Shown here: piece after piece, positions 24,677 through 33,611 of the stretch
Layout of the letters: the number at the start of each line of letters is the position of its first letter
How positions within the stretch are numbered: position 1 is the first letter of the stretch
Assembly: GCA_038891035.1 (NCBI GenBank)
Contig: JAWAEW010000001.1
Coordinates: 36,425-100,424 of the forward strand
From: UBA10161 sp038891035
GTDB lineage: Archaea > Micrarchaeota > Micrarchaeia > Anstonellales > Anstonellaceae
Reading direction: 5' to 3'
DNA length: 64,000 bases
Translations under genes and position numbers: made by a program
The notes under the pieces: model-generated
The model's database searches: none
Seen by the model: only the letters and a program-made list of their open reading frames with translations
Told to the model about the DNA's origin: nothing

Positions 24677-24892
24677 TCAACCCTTTTTCCAGGGCTTTCT
24701 GTAGGCATCCAAAAGCCCGTGTGCATAATTTATGCATCCAAACGCAGTAAGAAAGTCTTTTTTCTCAAGAAAATACTTCGCATCTTGGCAATACTTTTCT
24801 GCAAGCTCTATCACATCTTTATTGTGTCTTGTGCGCTTCATTTGCTTTAGGTTTTCATAAAACTGCGCAATATCAGATTCAATCCTCTCCAT
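24677..24892 (-). CDS. DUF357 family protein
   Basis: A 71-residue all-helical protein typical of the archaeal DUF357 family. It contains AEKYCQDAKYFLEKKDFLTAFGCINYAHGLLDA, the family's central helical hairpin. Its biochemical role is not established. Its ATG overlaps the bud32 stop by one base (TGATG), so it is translationally coupled to bud32. eL41 follows 83 bases downstream. Confidence 0.8.
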   Translation of the reverse strand: MERIESDIAQFYENLKQMKRTRHNKDVIELAEKYCQDAKYFLEKKDFLTAFGCINYAHGLLDAYRKPWKKG

Positions 24893-25467
24893 CAGATCCT
24901 CTCCATATACCTTGCTCTGCTTTCTATCTTTATTGCAGCCTCAACAACGTTTCGGCTGCCTTTTGCGCTAAGGTAATGCCTGACAAATCCTTCCCCCAAA
25001 CTGCCAAGCGCATGCTTCATGGTTACTAAATCAGTTGCCTTATCTTCAACATCTTGGCTTATGAATGACAGCCCAAAATCAATAACTGCCATTCCTTCAG
25101 AAGTCACCATCAAGTTTGCAGGGGTGTAGTCACCATGGATTATATCATATTCGTGAAGCTTTGCAAGAATTTTTGCAGCCTCCTTTATGTGCTTAGATGT
25201 AATCTTTCCTGTTTGAAGCATTCGATGAAGCATTTTTCCTTCAATAAATTTCATTAAAATTGAAAATTCATCAACATAATAAACAACAGGGCAGATAATT
25301 CCCGCTTGCTTTGCGCGGGCAAGCACTCTGGCCTCTCTTTTTGTCCGGCTTTCGCGTATTGCCAAATCTAGCTGCCTATTTCTGTAAGTCTTCGGGGTTC
25401 TTATTTTTCGGACTGCTTTGCACCCAAGAAATGTAGATTTCCTTATTATTGCCTCTGCACCCCTCAT
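24892..25467 (-). CDS. bud32: KEOPS kinase/ATPase subunit Bud32
   Basis: A 191-residue small protein kinase of the KEOPS complex, which with Kae1, Cgi121 and Pcc1 makes the t6A37 tRNA modification. Recognisable are KTYRNRQLDLAIRESRTKREARVL, the hinge ILMKFIEGKML, the catalytic loop IIHGDYTPANLMV and the metal motif VIDFGLSF. It is a stand-alone Bud32, not fused to Kae1, and Kae1 is not in this window. It is five bases downstream of the M50 protease stop and part of a run from cdc48 to eL41. Confidence 0.93.
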   Translation of the reverse strand: MRGAEAIIRKSTFLGCKAVRKIRTPKTYRNRQLDLAIRESRTKREARVLARAKQAGIICPVVYYVDEFSILMKFIEGKMLHRMLQTGKITSKHIKEAAKILAKLHEYDIIHGDYTPANLMVTSEGMAVIDFGLSFISQDVEDKATDLVTMKHALGSLGEGFVRHYLSAKGSRNVVEAAIKIESRARYMERI

Positions 25468-25472
25468 GCAAA

Positions 25473-26099
25473 TCAGCGCAACAGTCCAGGCAAAAAGGCA
25501 AGCCCTCCAAAGCTTATCAGCACAGATACAAGCCAGACTTTCACATCCCAGTGAAGAACTTTGCTTCCGTCAAGCGGATAGATTGGGAGTAAGTTGAAAA
25601 GCGCAAGAGAGAAGTTTATTCTGAAACCCAACATGCTAACTACGTGGATTATTTGATTTGAAGAAAATATTGCTGCAAGCGCAAGGAAAATTATTCCAAC
25701 CACCCAATTGGTAGCAGGGCCAGCAAGCGAAATTATTCCATTCTCCTTTGCAGTTATCCTTCTCATAGAATAAATGTATACCGCACCAGGAGCTATGAAA
25801 AATATCGGCAGCCAACCTAAAATTTGAGGCACGATTACAAGACCCAAAGCCAGCGCAAGCCCAAGCGGCCATGCTTTGAAGGCAGCCCTTGCACCATACC
25901 TTATAGCAAAATATTTATGGGCAAGTTCATGAAGCACAAAACCACTTCCAAGCGTTACAATTGCTGCTGCCATAGAAAAAATGAATACTGATGGTGAAAT
26001 CGAAAGGCCAGAATCATAAAAAGTAAACACTAGTGCAATCGTTAAGATTGAAACTATTATTTCCAGTGCCTCTTGCCGCCCGACATAAAAGTCATTCAC
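25473..26099 (-). CDS. M50 site-2-type membrane protease
   Basis: A 208-residue polytopic membrane protein with the zinc motif HELAH in LHELAHKYFAIRYGARAAF and the second motif PLDGSKV (family NPxDG) near residue 175. About five hydrophobic segments are visible. Such enzymes cleave within or near membranes. The GTG start at 26099 is chosen because GGTGAGTAT immediately precedes it, and that GGTGA contains the TGA stop of cdc48. Coupling to Cdc48, an unfoldase, suggests a role in membrane-protein quality control, which is inference. Confidence 0.85.
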   Translation of the reverse strand: MNDFYVGRQEALEIIVSILTIALVFTFYDSGLSISPSVFIFSMAAAIVTLGSGFVLHELAHKYFAIRYGARAAFKAWPLGLALALGLVIVPQILGWLPIFFIAPGAVYIYSMRRITAKENGIISLAGPATNWVVGIIFLALAAIFSSNQIIHVVSMLGFRINFSLALFNLLPIYPLDGSKVLHWDVKVWLVSVLISFGGLAFLPGLLR

Positions 26100-26103
26100 A
26101 TAC

Positions 26104-28257
26104 TCACCTATACATTGTATTGTGCTCCCCTCTTGCAAACTTCTTTATTCTTTCTACGTAAGCTTTGGTAACTGAAGGCTTGACCACCTTCAGAGCATCT
26201 TCGAAATCCTCAGAGGTAACTTCCTTTGCGTCTATGTTTTTTCTTATGGCGTTCATCCCGGCCTCGCGGCACAGGTTCTCCAAGTCAGCCCCAGTGTAAC
26301 CTTCAGTTTTTCTGGCAATCTCCTGCAGATCCACATTCTTTGCTATCGGCATATTTCTGGTGTGAACTTTAAGTATATCGACTCTTGTCTTTTCATCAGG
26401 CACAGGTATCTCAATTATTCTGTCAAACCTGCCGCTTCGCAACAAGGCAGAATCTAATATATCTGGCCTATTAGTGGCGGCAATCACCACAACATTTTTC
26501 AACCCAGTAAGACCATCCATCTCGGTCAGTAGGGTATCAACTACTCTTTCTGTTACGCGATGCGATTCATCCATCCCTCTTTGAGGTGCAATTGCATCAA
26601 TTTCATCAAAGAATATCACGCACGGCGTTGCCATGCGGGCCTTTCTGAAAGTTTCGCGAACAGCTTTTTCTGATTCGCCAACCCATTTTGAAAGCACCTC
26701 TGGACCTTTGACTGATATGAAATTGGCTTCGGTTTCAGTTGCAACGGCCTTTGCAAAGAGGGTTTTGCCTGTTCCAGGTAATCCGACAAGCAATATGCCT
26801 TTTACTGGGCGGATGCCCATTCTCGCAAACACTTCTGGTCTCTTGAGAGGAAGCTCTACAGCTTCCTTAAGCTCCCTTTTGACTTCCTCCAGTCCGCCAA
26901 TATCTGACCAGCGCACATTTGGCTTTTCCACAAAAACCTCGCGAAGTGCAGAAGGTCTTACCTCCCGTAATGCATTGAAAAAGTCTTCACGAGTCACCTG
27001 CAGATTGTCCAATATCTCAGAAGGTATGAAGTCTTGCGCCAAGTCAATCTTCGGCAATATCCTTCTGAGAACTTTCATTGCGGCCTCTTTTGTCAAAGAA
27101 GAAATATCTGCTCCAGTATATCCATGAGTTAATGCGGCAAGTTCATCTATATTTACATCTGATGCAAGCGGCATGTTACGTGTGTGAATTTGCAAAATTT
27201 CCTTTCTTCCTTGCTGGTCTGGAACACCTATTTCAATTTCTCTATCAAACCTCCCTGGCCTGCGCAAGGCAGGGTCAATGCTGTTCGGCCTATTGGTTGC
27301 CCCAATTACAATTACCTGCCCACGGGCTTTCAGCCCATCCATCAATGTCAAAAGCTGCGAGACCATCCTGCGCTCTACCTCACCCGTCGCCTCTTCTCTC
27401 TTTGGAGCAATTGCATCAATTTCATCCATGAATATTATCGATGGAGCGTTTTCCTGTGCTTCTTTGAATATCTGGCGCAATTTTTCTTCTGATTCTCCTA
27501 CAAATTTGCTTACCAGTTCAGGGCCTCCGATATGGATGAAGTTTGCCTCACTTTCAGAAGCAACTGCCCTTGCAAGTAAAGTTTTGCCTGTTCCAGGAGG
27601 GCCATAAATCAGCACGCCTTTTGGAGCCTCAATACCAAGCCTCTCAAAAAGCTCGGGATGACGCATAGGAAGCTCTACCATCTCTCTTATTTTCTGCACC
27701 TCCTCCTTCAGCCCACCGATATCTTCATATGAGATGGTTGCAACCTGCCCTCCTTCTTTCTCAGGCATCTCTTTGAGTAGAACTTCTGTGTTTTCATTCA
27801 CAAGCACGATGCCTGCTGGCTGAACAATGGTTGCAATAAGGGGGAAAGAAGTCCCAAATATCCCAACAAAAATAGTATCCCCTCGATTTATAGCCCTTCC
27901 AATAAGCTTCTTTTTGACAAACTGGTCAAAGCCAGGAGAGTATTTCATGGGCTGTGTTGGGGTAAGCACAATCTTTTTTGCCTCTTTTAGCTCAGCTTTT
28001 TTGACTATTATCTTGTCCCCAAGCGCTACCCCAGTGTTTTGGCGCAGGTATCCATCCATTCTGATTATATTCAATCCCTCATCCTGTGGATGAGCCTGCC
28101 ACACCAATGCAGCGGTGCTTCTTTTTCCCTTCAGCTCAACAATGTCGCCAGTAGAAACATCAAGTTCCTTTCTTGCTTTTGAGTCTATCCTAACCAGCCC
28201 GCGCCCAACATCATTTTGCAGTGCTTCTGCAACTTTCAGCTCGATTGCCTTGCCCAT
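26104..28257 (-). CDS. cdc48: Cdc48/VCP-type AAA ATPase
   Basis: A 717-residue hexameric unfoldase. The N-terminal double-psi barrel and 4-alpha/beta domain (about residues 1-180) precede two AAA domains. D1 has GPPGTGKTLLARAV and FMDEIDAIAPKRE; D2 has GLPGTGKTLFAKAV and FFDEIDAIAPQRG. Both second-region-of-homology Arg fingers are present in the NRPNSIDPALRRPGRFD and NRPDILDSALLRSGRFD blocks. Archaeal Cdc48 feeds substrates to the proteasome. The start has no strong upstream element, but the N-terminus (KAIELKVAEAL) matches the family. Downstream genes M50, bud32, DUF357 and eL41 are closely packed. Confidence 0.95.
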   Translation of the reverse strand: MGKAIELKVAEALQNDVGRGLVRIDSKARKELDVSTGDIVELKGKRSTAALVWQAHPQDEGLNIIRMDGYLRQNTGVALGDKIIVKKAELKEAKKIVLTPTQPMKYSPGFDQFVKKKLIGRAINRGDTIFVGIFGTSFPLIATIVQPAGIVLVNENTEVLLKEMPEKEGGQVATISYEDIGGLKEEVQKIREMVELPMRHPELFERLGIEAPKGVLIYGPPGTGKTLLARAVASESEANFIHIGGPELVSKFVGESEEKLRQIFKEAQENAPSIIFMDEIDAIAPKREEATGEVERRMVSQLLTLMDGLKARGQVIVIGATNRPNSIDPALRRPGRFDREIEIGVPDQQGRKEILQIHTRNMPLASDVNIDELAALTHGYTGADISSLTKEAAMKVLRRILPKIDLAQDFIPSEILDNLQVTREDFFNALREVRPSALREVFVEKPNVRWSDIGGLEEVKRELKEAVELPLKRPEVFARMGIRPVKGILLVGLPGTGKTLFAKAVATETEANFISVKGPEVLSKWVGESEKAVRETFRKARMATPCVIFFDEIDAIAPQRGMDESHRVTERVVDTLLTEMDGLTGLKNVVVIAATNRPDILDSALLRSGRFDRIIEIPVPDEKTRVDILKVHTRNMPIAKNVDLQEIARKTEGYTGADLENLCREAGMNAIRKNIDAKEVTSEDFEDALKVVKPSVTKAYVERIKKFARGEHNTMYR

Positions 28258-28311
28258 ACAAACCCCTTCTTAAAAGTAGCCTAACTTTTATAAAAGAAGA
28301 AGCCTGAAAAT

Positions 28312-29541
28312 TTAAAATTCCTCCAGCGTTGTCTGGCTTTCTTTCTTCTGCGAAAATATTATTATTTGCCCATACTCCCCATCAAACCCCGCAATTTTTC
28401 TCACCTTGCCCTCCCGTACCATCTTTATGCCTTCAGCCAGCCTTTTGCCTGCATGGCGAGCAATAAGCTCATATGGTGCATGAAGCGCAGCAAGTTCGCT
28501 GCCAAATATCTTTACCAAGTGGAAATATTCTCTTTCCACGCTTTTTGAAATTAGGTTTTTCCCCATCGCTTGCGCAATTATCTCTTTAAGCGGCACCAGA
28601 TTTTCGAACGGAACTGCATTTCTTGGCACAAAACCTTCAGGTCGGTCTGCAAGCTGTTCCACTCTGTTTAACACTCCTATAGTCAGAGGCTTTCTGCAGA
28701 CCGGGCATATCCCGCCGTGTTTCTTTGTCTCTTCTGGTGAAAAGCTCACTTTGCAGTTGCGGTGCCCATCAAAATGGTATTTGCCCTCCTCTGGGTAAAA
28801 CTCAAAGGTGCAGGCAATCTTTCTTTTCTCCTTGTATCTTATAGCTTCGTAAAGCTCATCATAAGTAAGCCGATCCAACTCAAAAACAGTAGCTTCCCTA
28901 CCTATTTTTTCAGGTGAGTGGGAATCAGAATTCGAAAGAAGCTGCACTCGGTCAAGCTGCGAAAGCCTCCAATTCATTGCCGGATCAGAAGAAAGTCCGG
29001 TTTCAATTGCATATATTTTATTTTCATATTCGGCAAAGCACTCTTTTAGCGAGTCAAAGCCGCTTTTTGACCCAAAGACCGAAAACCACGGAGTCCATGC
29101 GTGCGCAGGGATAATAAGGTTTTTTTGTGAAATCTCAAACACAATTTCACAAAGTTCAACAGCGCTGAGTAAGAGAGTAGGCCGTCCGTCTGCAAGAAGG
29201 TTCCCATACTTTGCCAATGACTCGTTTATTTGGCGAGCAACTTCAATTGAAGGGCACAAGAGCACAAGATGTACTTTGCGCATTTTGGCCTGTTGTTCAT
29301 ACACGCATGAGATTTCAGCGGAAAGGCAAAATCGTGTATCTTTGTACTGCAAAAACCCGCAATCAAGGCAAATCGCTTTGCTTTCAATCTCATCAAGCCA
29401 TTTTGGATTGGTGAAGTCTCCGCTTCCAAGCAGGTCTATACCCTTGATTTTTGCCCACTCAGAAAGGCTTTCCAGCCCCATTTCAGCAGAAGTTGCCCTT
29501 GAGTACTTTGAGTGAAGGTGCAAATCCGCAACTACTTTCAT
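28312..29541 (-). CDS. PHP-domain protein with zinc ribbon (COG1379-like)
   Basis: A 409-residue protein. PHP motifs are DLHLHSKYS at the N-terminus, GSGDFTNP, SAEIS, IIPAHAWTPWF, and SNSDSHSPEKIGRE. They form a metal-binding phosphoesterase site. A short zinc ribbon follows at about residues 258-290 (CKVSF...GGICPVCRKPL). The C-terminal part contains helix-hairpin-type sequence YELIARHAGKRLAEGI, common in DNA-binding proteins. The family is often annotated as a possible DNA-processing nuclease. It is divergent from orc1/cdc6, and distinct from the larger PHP protein at 2119. Confidence 0.83.
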   Translation of the reverse strand: MKVVADLHLHSKYSRATSAEMGLESLSEWAKIKGIDLLGSGDFTNPKWLDEIESKAICLDCGFLQYKDTRFCLSAEISCVYEQQAKMRKVHLVLLCPSIEVARQINESLAKYGNLLADGRPTLLLSAVELCEIVFEISQKNLIIPAHAWTPWFSVFGSKSGFDSLKECFAEYENKIYAIETGLSSDPAMNWRLSQLDRVQLLSNSDSHSPEKIGREATVFELDRLTYDELYEAIRYKEKRKIACTFEFYPEEGKYHFDGHRNCKVSFSPEETKKHGGICPVCRKPLTIGVLNRVEQLADRPEGFVPRNAVPFENLVPLKEIIAQAMGKNLISKSVEREYFHLVKIFGSELAALHAPYELIARHAGKRLAEGIKMVREGKVRKIAGFDGEYGQIIIFSQKKESQTTLEEF

Positions 29542-29594
29542 TTACCCCCTATCCTCTTTTGACGCTGAGCTTTTTAATTGATGGCTGCACTACT

Positions 29595-29604
29595 GATTTT
29601 AAAG
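29595..29604 (+). promoter_or_regulatory. TATA-like box for orc1/cdc6
   Basis: GATTTTAAAG is centred about 25 bases before the ATG at 29625, with no ribosome-binding site between; a leaderless message is likely. Confidence 0.4.
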
Positions 29605-29624
29605 CCCTCTTTCTACCTTTTATT

Positions 29625-30692
29625 ATGGCAAATATCTTTTCATCAATTGCAGGAAAAGATAGAATATTCAAAAATGAGGCAGCACTGCTTCCTGATTTTC
29701 TTCCTCAGCAACTGCCTGGAAGAGAAAAAGAAATTAGGCAGCTTGCATATTGCCTTCTTCCGGTTTCGCAAAATCGCCAGCCTCAGCATGCCCTCTTAAT
29801 AGGGCCTCCCGGAACTGGCAAGACTTCAGTTGCCAAATGGGTGCTTCAGCAGCTTGAGCAATACACAGCCTACGCCTGCCCACTTTACCTAAATTGCTGG
29901 GAATATTCCTCGCGCTTTTCTGTCCTTTCTGCACTTGCAGACGCTCTAAAAGAGCCCATGCCTAGAAGAGGGATTGCAGCGGATGAAGTTTTCAGCAGGG
30001 TTGTTGAGATTGCAAAAAAGGAAAAAAAGATTCCTGTAGTGGTTTTGGACGAGGTGGATCGGCTTCATGCATCTTCAGAAGGCGTGCAGGTCCTTTATGA
30101 TCTGTGTCGAGCAGTAGAAGCCTACCAATTAAAGGCAGCAGTCATTGCAATTACCAACGATGAAGATTTTCATGCCAAACTGGATGCCAGAATTCGCTCA
30201 TCTTTTGTGCAGAATACCATGATTTTTTCTCCATATACGGTTGCTCAGCTCAAAGAAATACTTGCAAGTCGCGCCCAGCTTGCATTTGACCCACTTGCAA
30301 TAGATCAAGAAGTGGTTGCATTGTGTGCAGCAATTGCTTTCAAAAGAGGAGGCGACGCAAGGGTTGCACTCTCGCTGTTACACCGAGCAGGTCAGCATGC
30401 CGAACGCGAAGGAGCATCAAAAGTCAGCATAACCCATGTAAGGCAAGCCGAAGCTTCGCTTCATGCTTCAAAAGCAGAAAGGAAATTTGAAGAGCTGGAC
30501 GAGCTTGAAAAAAGGATAGTAGAAGCGGCAAAAGAAGGAATCCTGTCGGGGGAGCTTTATACCAAACTCTCTGCGATTGCGCAAGAGAGGGCAATAAGAA
30601 ACAGGATAGAAAAGCTTGTCAAGAGTGGCATACTTGTCACAGAAGAGGTTAGAATTGGCAAAGGAAAGACAAGAAAGATAAAAATAGCTTAA
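29625..30692 (+). CDS. orc1: Orc1/Cdc6 replication initiator
   Basis: A 355-residue AAA+ protein of the archaeal Orc1/Cdc6 family. The Walker A site is GPPGTGKTSVAKWV, Walker B VVLDEVDRL, sensor 1 AITNDED, and the Arg-containing LDARIRSSF follows. The C-terminal winged helix (about 290-355) ends in the Lys/Arg-rich GKGKTRKIKI. It binds origin repeats and loads MCM. The ATG at 29625 starts the family N-terminus; upstream in-frame sequence belongs to the divergent gene's region. Origins often lie near this gene, but the 83-base upstream gap shows no clear origin repeats. Its TAA overlaps the hisS stop by four bases. Confidence 0.9.
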   Translation: MANIFSSIAGKDRIFKNEAALLPDFLPQQLPGREKEIRQLAYCLLPVSQNRQPQHALLIGPPGTGKTSVAKWVLQQLEQYTAYACPLYLNCWEYSSRFSVLSALADALKEPMPRRGIAADEVFSRVVEIAKKEKKIPVVVLDEVDRLHASSEGVQVLYDLCRAVEAYQLKAAVIAITNDEDFHAKLDARIRSSFVQNTMIFSPYTVAQLKEILASRAQLAFDPLAIDQEVVALCAAIAFKRGGDARVALSLLHRAGQHAEREGASKVSITHVRQAEASLHASKAERKFEELDELEKRIVEAAKEGILSGELYTKLSAIAQERAIRNRIEKLVKSGILVTEEVRIGKGKTRKIKIA

Positions 30693-31927
30693 TGTCCTTT
30701 TATCTTCTTTACTGCAAGGTCTAAGCTTACCGTTTCTTCTTTGCCGCTTTCAAGTTCCCTCAAAGTTATCGTCCTAGTCTGTTCTTCTCGTTGCCCCAAA
30801 ATTGCAGCCCACTTGCAGTAGCTTGCAGCATACTCAAGCTGCTTTGCAAGGTTCCGCTCATTTAAATCAGTTTGTGCAGAAATGCCTGCTGCTCTAAGTG
30901 CAGAAGCGACTTTTATTGCGTAAGGATAAACTTCTGGCTTGGCAGTTGCAACAAATACCCCGTTTTTGGGAAGCTGCTTGTCCTTCATCAGCCAAAGCAA
31001 ACGCTCCAAACCCAAGGATATACCAACTGCAAAATCTCCTTGCCCATAAAAAGAAAGAAGACTGTCGTATCTTCCGCCTCCTCCAACTGAACCTATCTGG
31101 TCAGAAAGTTTTATTTCAAATATCGGGCCAGTATAGTAATCTAATCCCCTTGCAAGGGAAAGGTCAATTTCAACATTTATGTCTTTTGAGTAATAAGCAA
31201 CCAGCTCAATTATCTTTTCAAGGTCGGCCGCAGCTTTTTTGTCATATTGTTGTGCCAACTTGAGTTTTTCTTGCGTGCTTGAACTTGCCGTAAGCGTTTC
31301 AACAAGCTCTTTTGCAGATTGTCCAGATACTCCAAGCCCCATCAACATCCTCAAAATTTCATGCTTGCCCACCTTATCTTTCTTGTCCAGCACTCTAAGA
31401 ACTTGGGTCTCCTTTTGTGGAAGAATGCTTTTTGCAATTGCAGATATCACCCTTCTGTCATTCAAAAGCACTCTGGGCCCAGAAAACCCCAATGCCTCAA
31501 TTGCAGTGCATGCTGCAGCAATAAGCTCTGCCTCTGCTCTCATGCTGGCGCATCCGATAATATCTGCATCTGCCTGATAAAATTCTCTGAATCTACCTTT
31601 TTGAGGCTCTTCTTTCCTCCAAACAGGTCCAATACAATACCTTTTTAGTGGCTTTTTGAAAGTATTTGTGGAAGCAATTCTTGCAAGTGGAACCGTAAGG
31701 TCAAACCTGAGGGCAAGTTTTCCGTCGTCTATCCTGAAAAGCTGACCCTTTATCTCCTCCCCGCACTTTTTTTCAAGGGTTTCTACATTCTCAAGTGCAG
31801 GGCTGTCCATAGGGACAAAGCCAAAAGAGCGGTAAACTGACTTTATCGTCTCTATTGCCCACTCGCGCTTGACCATCTCCTGCGGAAGAAAATCCCTCAT
31901 GCCTTTTGGGGCAGAGTAATCCATCAT
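30689..31927 (-). CDS. hisS: Histidyl-tRNA synthetase
   Basis: A 412-residue class II synthetase charging tRNA-His. Motif 1 lies in the N-terminal APKGMRDFLPQEM region. Motif 2 is RYCIGPVWRKEEPQKGRFREF, the His-A region is ARGLDYYTGPIFE, and motif 3 is AVGISLGLERLL. The anticodon-binding domain runs from about residue 330. Two adjacent ATGs (31927 and 31924) are possible; AGTGA just upstream overlaps the thioredoxin stop. It is the last gene of a ScpA-ScpB-Trx-HisS run on this strand. Confidence 0.95.
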   Translation of the reverse strand: MMDYSAPKGMRDFLPQEMVKREWAIETIKSVYRSFGFVPMDSPALENVETLEKKCGEEIKGQLFRIDDGKLALRFDLTVPLARIASTNTFKKPLKRYCIGPVWRKEEPQKGRFREFYQADADIIGCASMRAEAELIAAACTAIEALGFSGPRVLLNDRRVISAIAKSILPQKETQVLRVLDKKDKVGKHEILRMLMGLGVSGQSAKELVETLTASSSTQEKLKLAQQYDKKAAADLEKIIELVAYYSKDINVEIDLSLARGLDYYTGPIFEIKLSDQIGSVGGGGRYDSLLSFYGQGDFAVGISLGLERLLWLMKDKQLPKNGVFVATAKPEVYPYAIKVASALRAAGISAQTDLNERNLAKQLEYAASYCKWAAILGQREEQTRTITLRELESGKEETVSLDLAVKKIKGH

Positions 31928-31928
31928 C

Positions 31929-32237
31929 TCACTTCAAGTTGGACAAAATCCAGCCTTTTAAGGTTTCTTTAGTTGCTGCTCCAACACGACTTGCAACGAT
32001 TTTGCCGTCCTTTAAAAGCACAAGAGTTGGTATGGATGAAATTCCAAAACTTTCAGCAAGCTCTGGTTCCTCATCTACATTCACTTTTCCAAACTTGACT
32101 TCCTTCATCTCGGCAGAAAGTGCTTCAAGAATAGGCGCAACCATCCTGCAAGGGCCGCACCATGGCGCCCAAAAATCAACAAGCACAGCCCCACTCTTGG
32201 TCTCATTTTCAAAATTTTTCTTGCCAAGTTCAAGCAT
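31929..32237 (-). CDS. trxA: Thioredoxin
   Basis: A 102-residue classical thioredoxin with active site WAPWCGPCRM, cis-Pro in SSIPTLVLLKDG and the C-terminal helix ETLKGWILSNL. It reduces protein disulphides in the cytoplasm. The stop is one base before the hisS start, so the two are co-translated. It is a clear contrast with the membrane-anchored, diverged thioredoxin-fold protein at 38242. Confidence 0.95.
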   Translation of the reverse strand: MLELGKKNFENETKSGAVLVDFWAPWCGPCRMVAPILEALSAEMKEVKFGKVNVDEEPELAESFGISSIPTLVLLKDGKIVASRVGAATKETLKGWILSNLK

Positions 32238-32270
32238 TTAAACACCCACAAACTTTTGAAAGCTCATATT

Positions 32271-32765
32271 TTATTTTGCTTTGCCTGCTTCAGCCAATTC
32301 ACCCTGGCTTATGCCAAAATATGCTTTGAATTTTTCAGTAGTAAAAAGTGCCCGACTTCTTCCTTCCTTCTTTTGAACTAAAAAGCCTTTGGAAGAAAGC
32401 TCTGCCACATCTTTATATATTCCTGAGCCAAGTCTGGCTGCAAGAACTGATTTTTTTATCCCTTCGTTTTTTGCAATATACGCAAGCGTGCGCAAGGCAT
32501 GTCTGCTGATTTCTCCTTCTTTTGCAACATCTTTGACAAATCCAACATAAGCAGGCCTCAGCCTCATTATGTACTTACCTTCTTCAACTGCAATTTCAAT
32601 TGCGCTTCCACTTTCGGTGTACCTTTTAGCAAGCGAATCCAATTTCTCTGCTATATAACCTGGAGCAGCCACCCCAACTAATTTGGAAAGCTCTGCAATC
32701 GAAAGCGGGCGGCTGCTCATGAAGAGCGCAGCCTCGATTATCCTCTCAGCCTCCTTTTCATCCAT
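32271..32765 (-). CDS. scpB: Segregation and condensation protein ScpB
   Basis: A 164-residue tandem winged-helix protein of the ScpB family. It opens with EKEAERIIEAALFMSSRPLSIAELSKLVG and has a second domain at SRHALRTLAYIAKNEGIKKSVLAARLG. With ScpA it forms the kleisin complex that binds SMC in chromosome organisation. The ATG at 32765 begins one base after the scpA stop, with GGTGGTTGA as the ribosome-binding site overlapping that stop. Confidence 0.88.
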   Translation of the reverse strand: MDEKEAERIIEAALFMSSRPLSIAELSKLVGVAAPGYIAEKLDSLAKRYTESGSAIEIAVEEGKYIMRLRPAYVGFVKDVAKEGEISRHALRTLAYIAKNEGIKKSVLAARLGSGIYKDVAELSSKGFLVQKKEGRSRALFTTEKFKAYFGISQGELAEAGKAK

Positions 32766-32766
32766 T

Positions 32767-33519
32767 TCAACCACCGCCTTCCCCTTCCACCACTTTTATA
32801 AAAATCTCACCAAAAAACTTTTCCTGAAAAAGTAGCACTTTTCCTGCTTGTGCCAAATGAAGCAAAGGGAGCAGAACTGATACTATCTCCACTGGAGTCT
32901 TTTCAGAAAGCAACGAAGAAAAAGTTGCCCGACCTTCAGAGTCTTTTTCTTTCAAAATTCTCTGAAATATCTCATCCATTTTTTGCTCTATGTTGAATTC
33001 CGGAAGCTGAAGATTTATCACAGGTTGAATTTCTAATCTTTTTGCCTTTTCCTCTCTCTTTTTTTGCTCCTCAAATGCCTGCTCCATTGCAACCAAAAGC
33101 TCATCTAGTGTAACCATCCTTTTTGGAGGGATTCTGGTTTTCAGCTCAAGCACAGGTATTACTTCAGGTTCAGTCTCCCCTCCAACATAAGTTTCTTCCA
33201 CAGCCTCCTGAGCTTCTTCCTCGAACTTCAATGCGTAGGCTTTGAACCGCACCAAAATTGCAGCAGCCAAAATCAGGTTTGCAGGGACGCGCAAATCCAA
33301 AAGTTCCATGTTTTTTATTCTTTCAATGTAACTGCCAGTTATCTCAACAATATCAATATTCCAAGGATCAAGTTTCTTTGCAGCCACAAGTTCGATTAGA
33401 AGCTCTCTCCAGGTTGGCAAAGCAACAATCTTTTCCAGCTTTATATCTTGGGTCTCAAAAGAGGAAGTAGATACGTCCTCATGCTCTTCTTCTATTTCCT
33501 CTTCCTCCGATTTGCCCAT
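32767..33519 (-). CDS. scpA: Segregation and condensation protein ScpA (kleisin)
   Basis: A 250-residue kleisin. After an acidic N-terminus of about 30 residues come LPTWRELLIELVAAKKLDPWNIDIVEITGSYI and LRVPANLILAAAILVRFKA, the hallmark ScpA segments. The C-terminal winged helix (FSSLLSEKTPVEIVSVLLPLL) should contact SMC. A TATA-like box at 33541-33549 lies 22-30 bases before the ATG at 33519, supporting this start rather than a TTG 13 codons upstream. The SMC gene is not in the window. Confidence 0.9.
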   Translation of the reverse strand: MGKSEEEEIEEEHEDVSTSSFETQDIKLEKIVALPTWRELLIELVAAKKLDPWNIDIVEITGSYIERIKNMELLDLRVPANLILAAAILVRFKAYALKFEEEAQEAVEETYVGGETEPEVIPVLELKTRIPPKRMVTLDELLVAMEQAFEEQKKREEKAKRLEIQPVINLQLPEFNIEQKMDEIFQRILKEKDSEGRATFSSLLSEKTPVEIVSVLLPLLHLAQAGKVLLFQEKFFGEIFIKVVEGEGGG

Positions 33520-33540
33520 GCAACAAATAAAGCGCTTTTG

Positions 33541-33549
33541 CTTATATTT
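33541..33549 (-). promoter_or_regulatory. TATA-like box for the scpA operon
   Basis: Minus-strand AAATATAAG, 22-30 bases before the scpA ATG, consistent with leaderless transcription of scpA-scpB-trx-hisS. Confidence 0.5.
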
Positions 33550-33611
33550 TTTTGGCAAACAATATAGGTGGGCTTAAAAATTAGCCCTATGCAGTATTCA
33601 GCAGTGGTTGA

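Noticed and set aside
24594..24737. N-terminal extension of the eL41 frame to 72 codons
   Set aside because: The added part does not resemble eL41 and overlaps the DUF357 gene; the internal ATG gives a standard-length eL41.
29542..29624. Replication origin upstream of orc1/cdc6
   Set aside because: The 83-base gap shows a TATA-like element but no repeated origin-box motif or long A/T-rich unwinding tract; an origin cannot be claimed from this.
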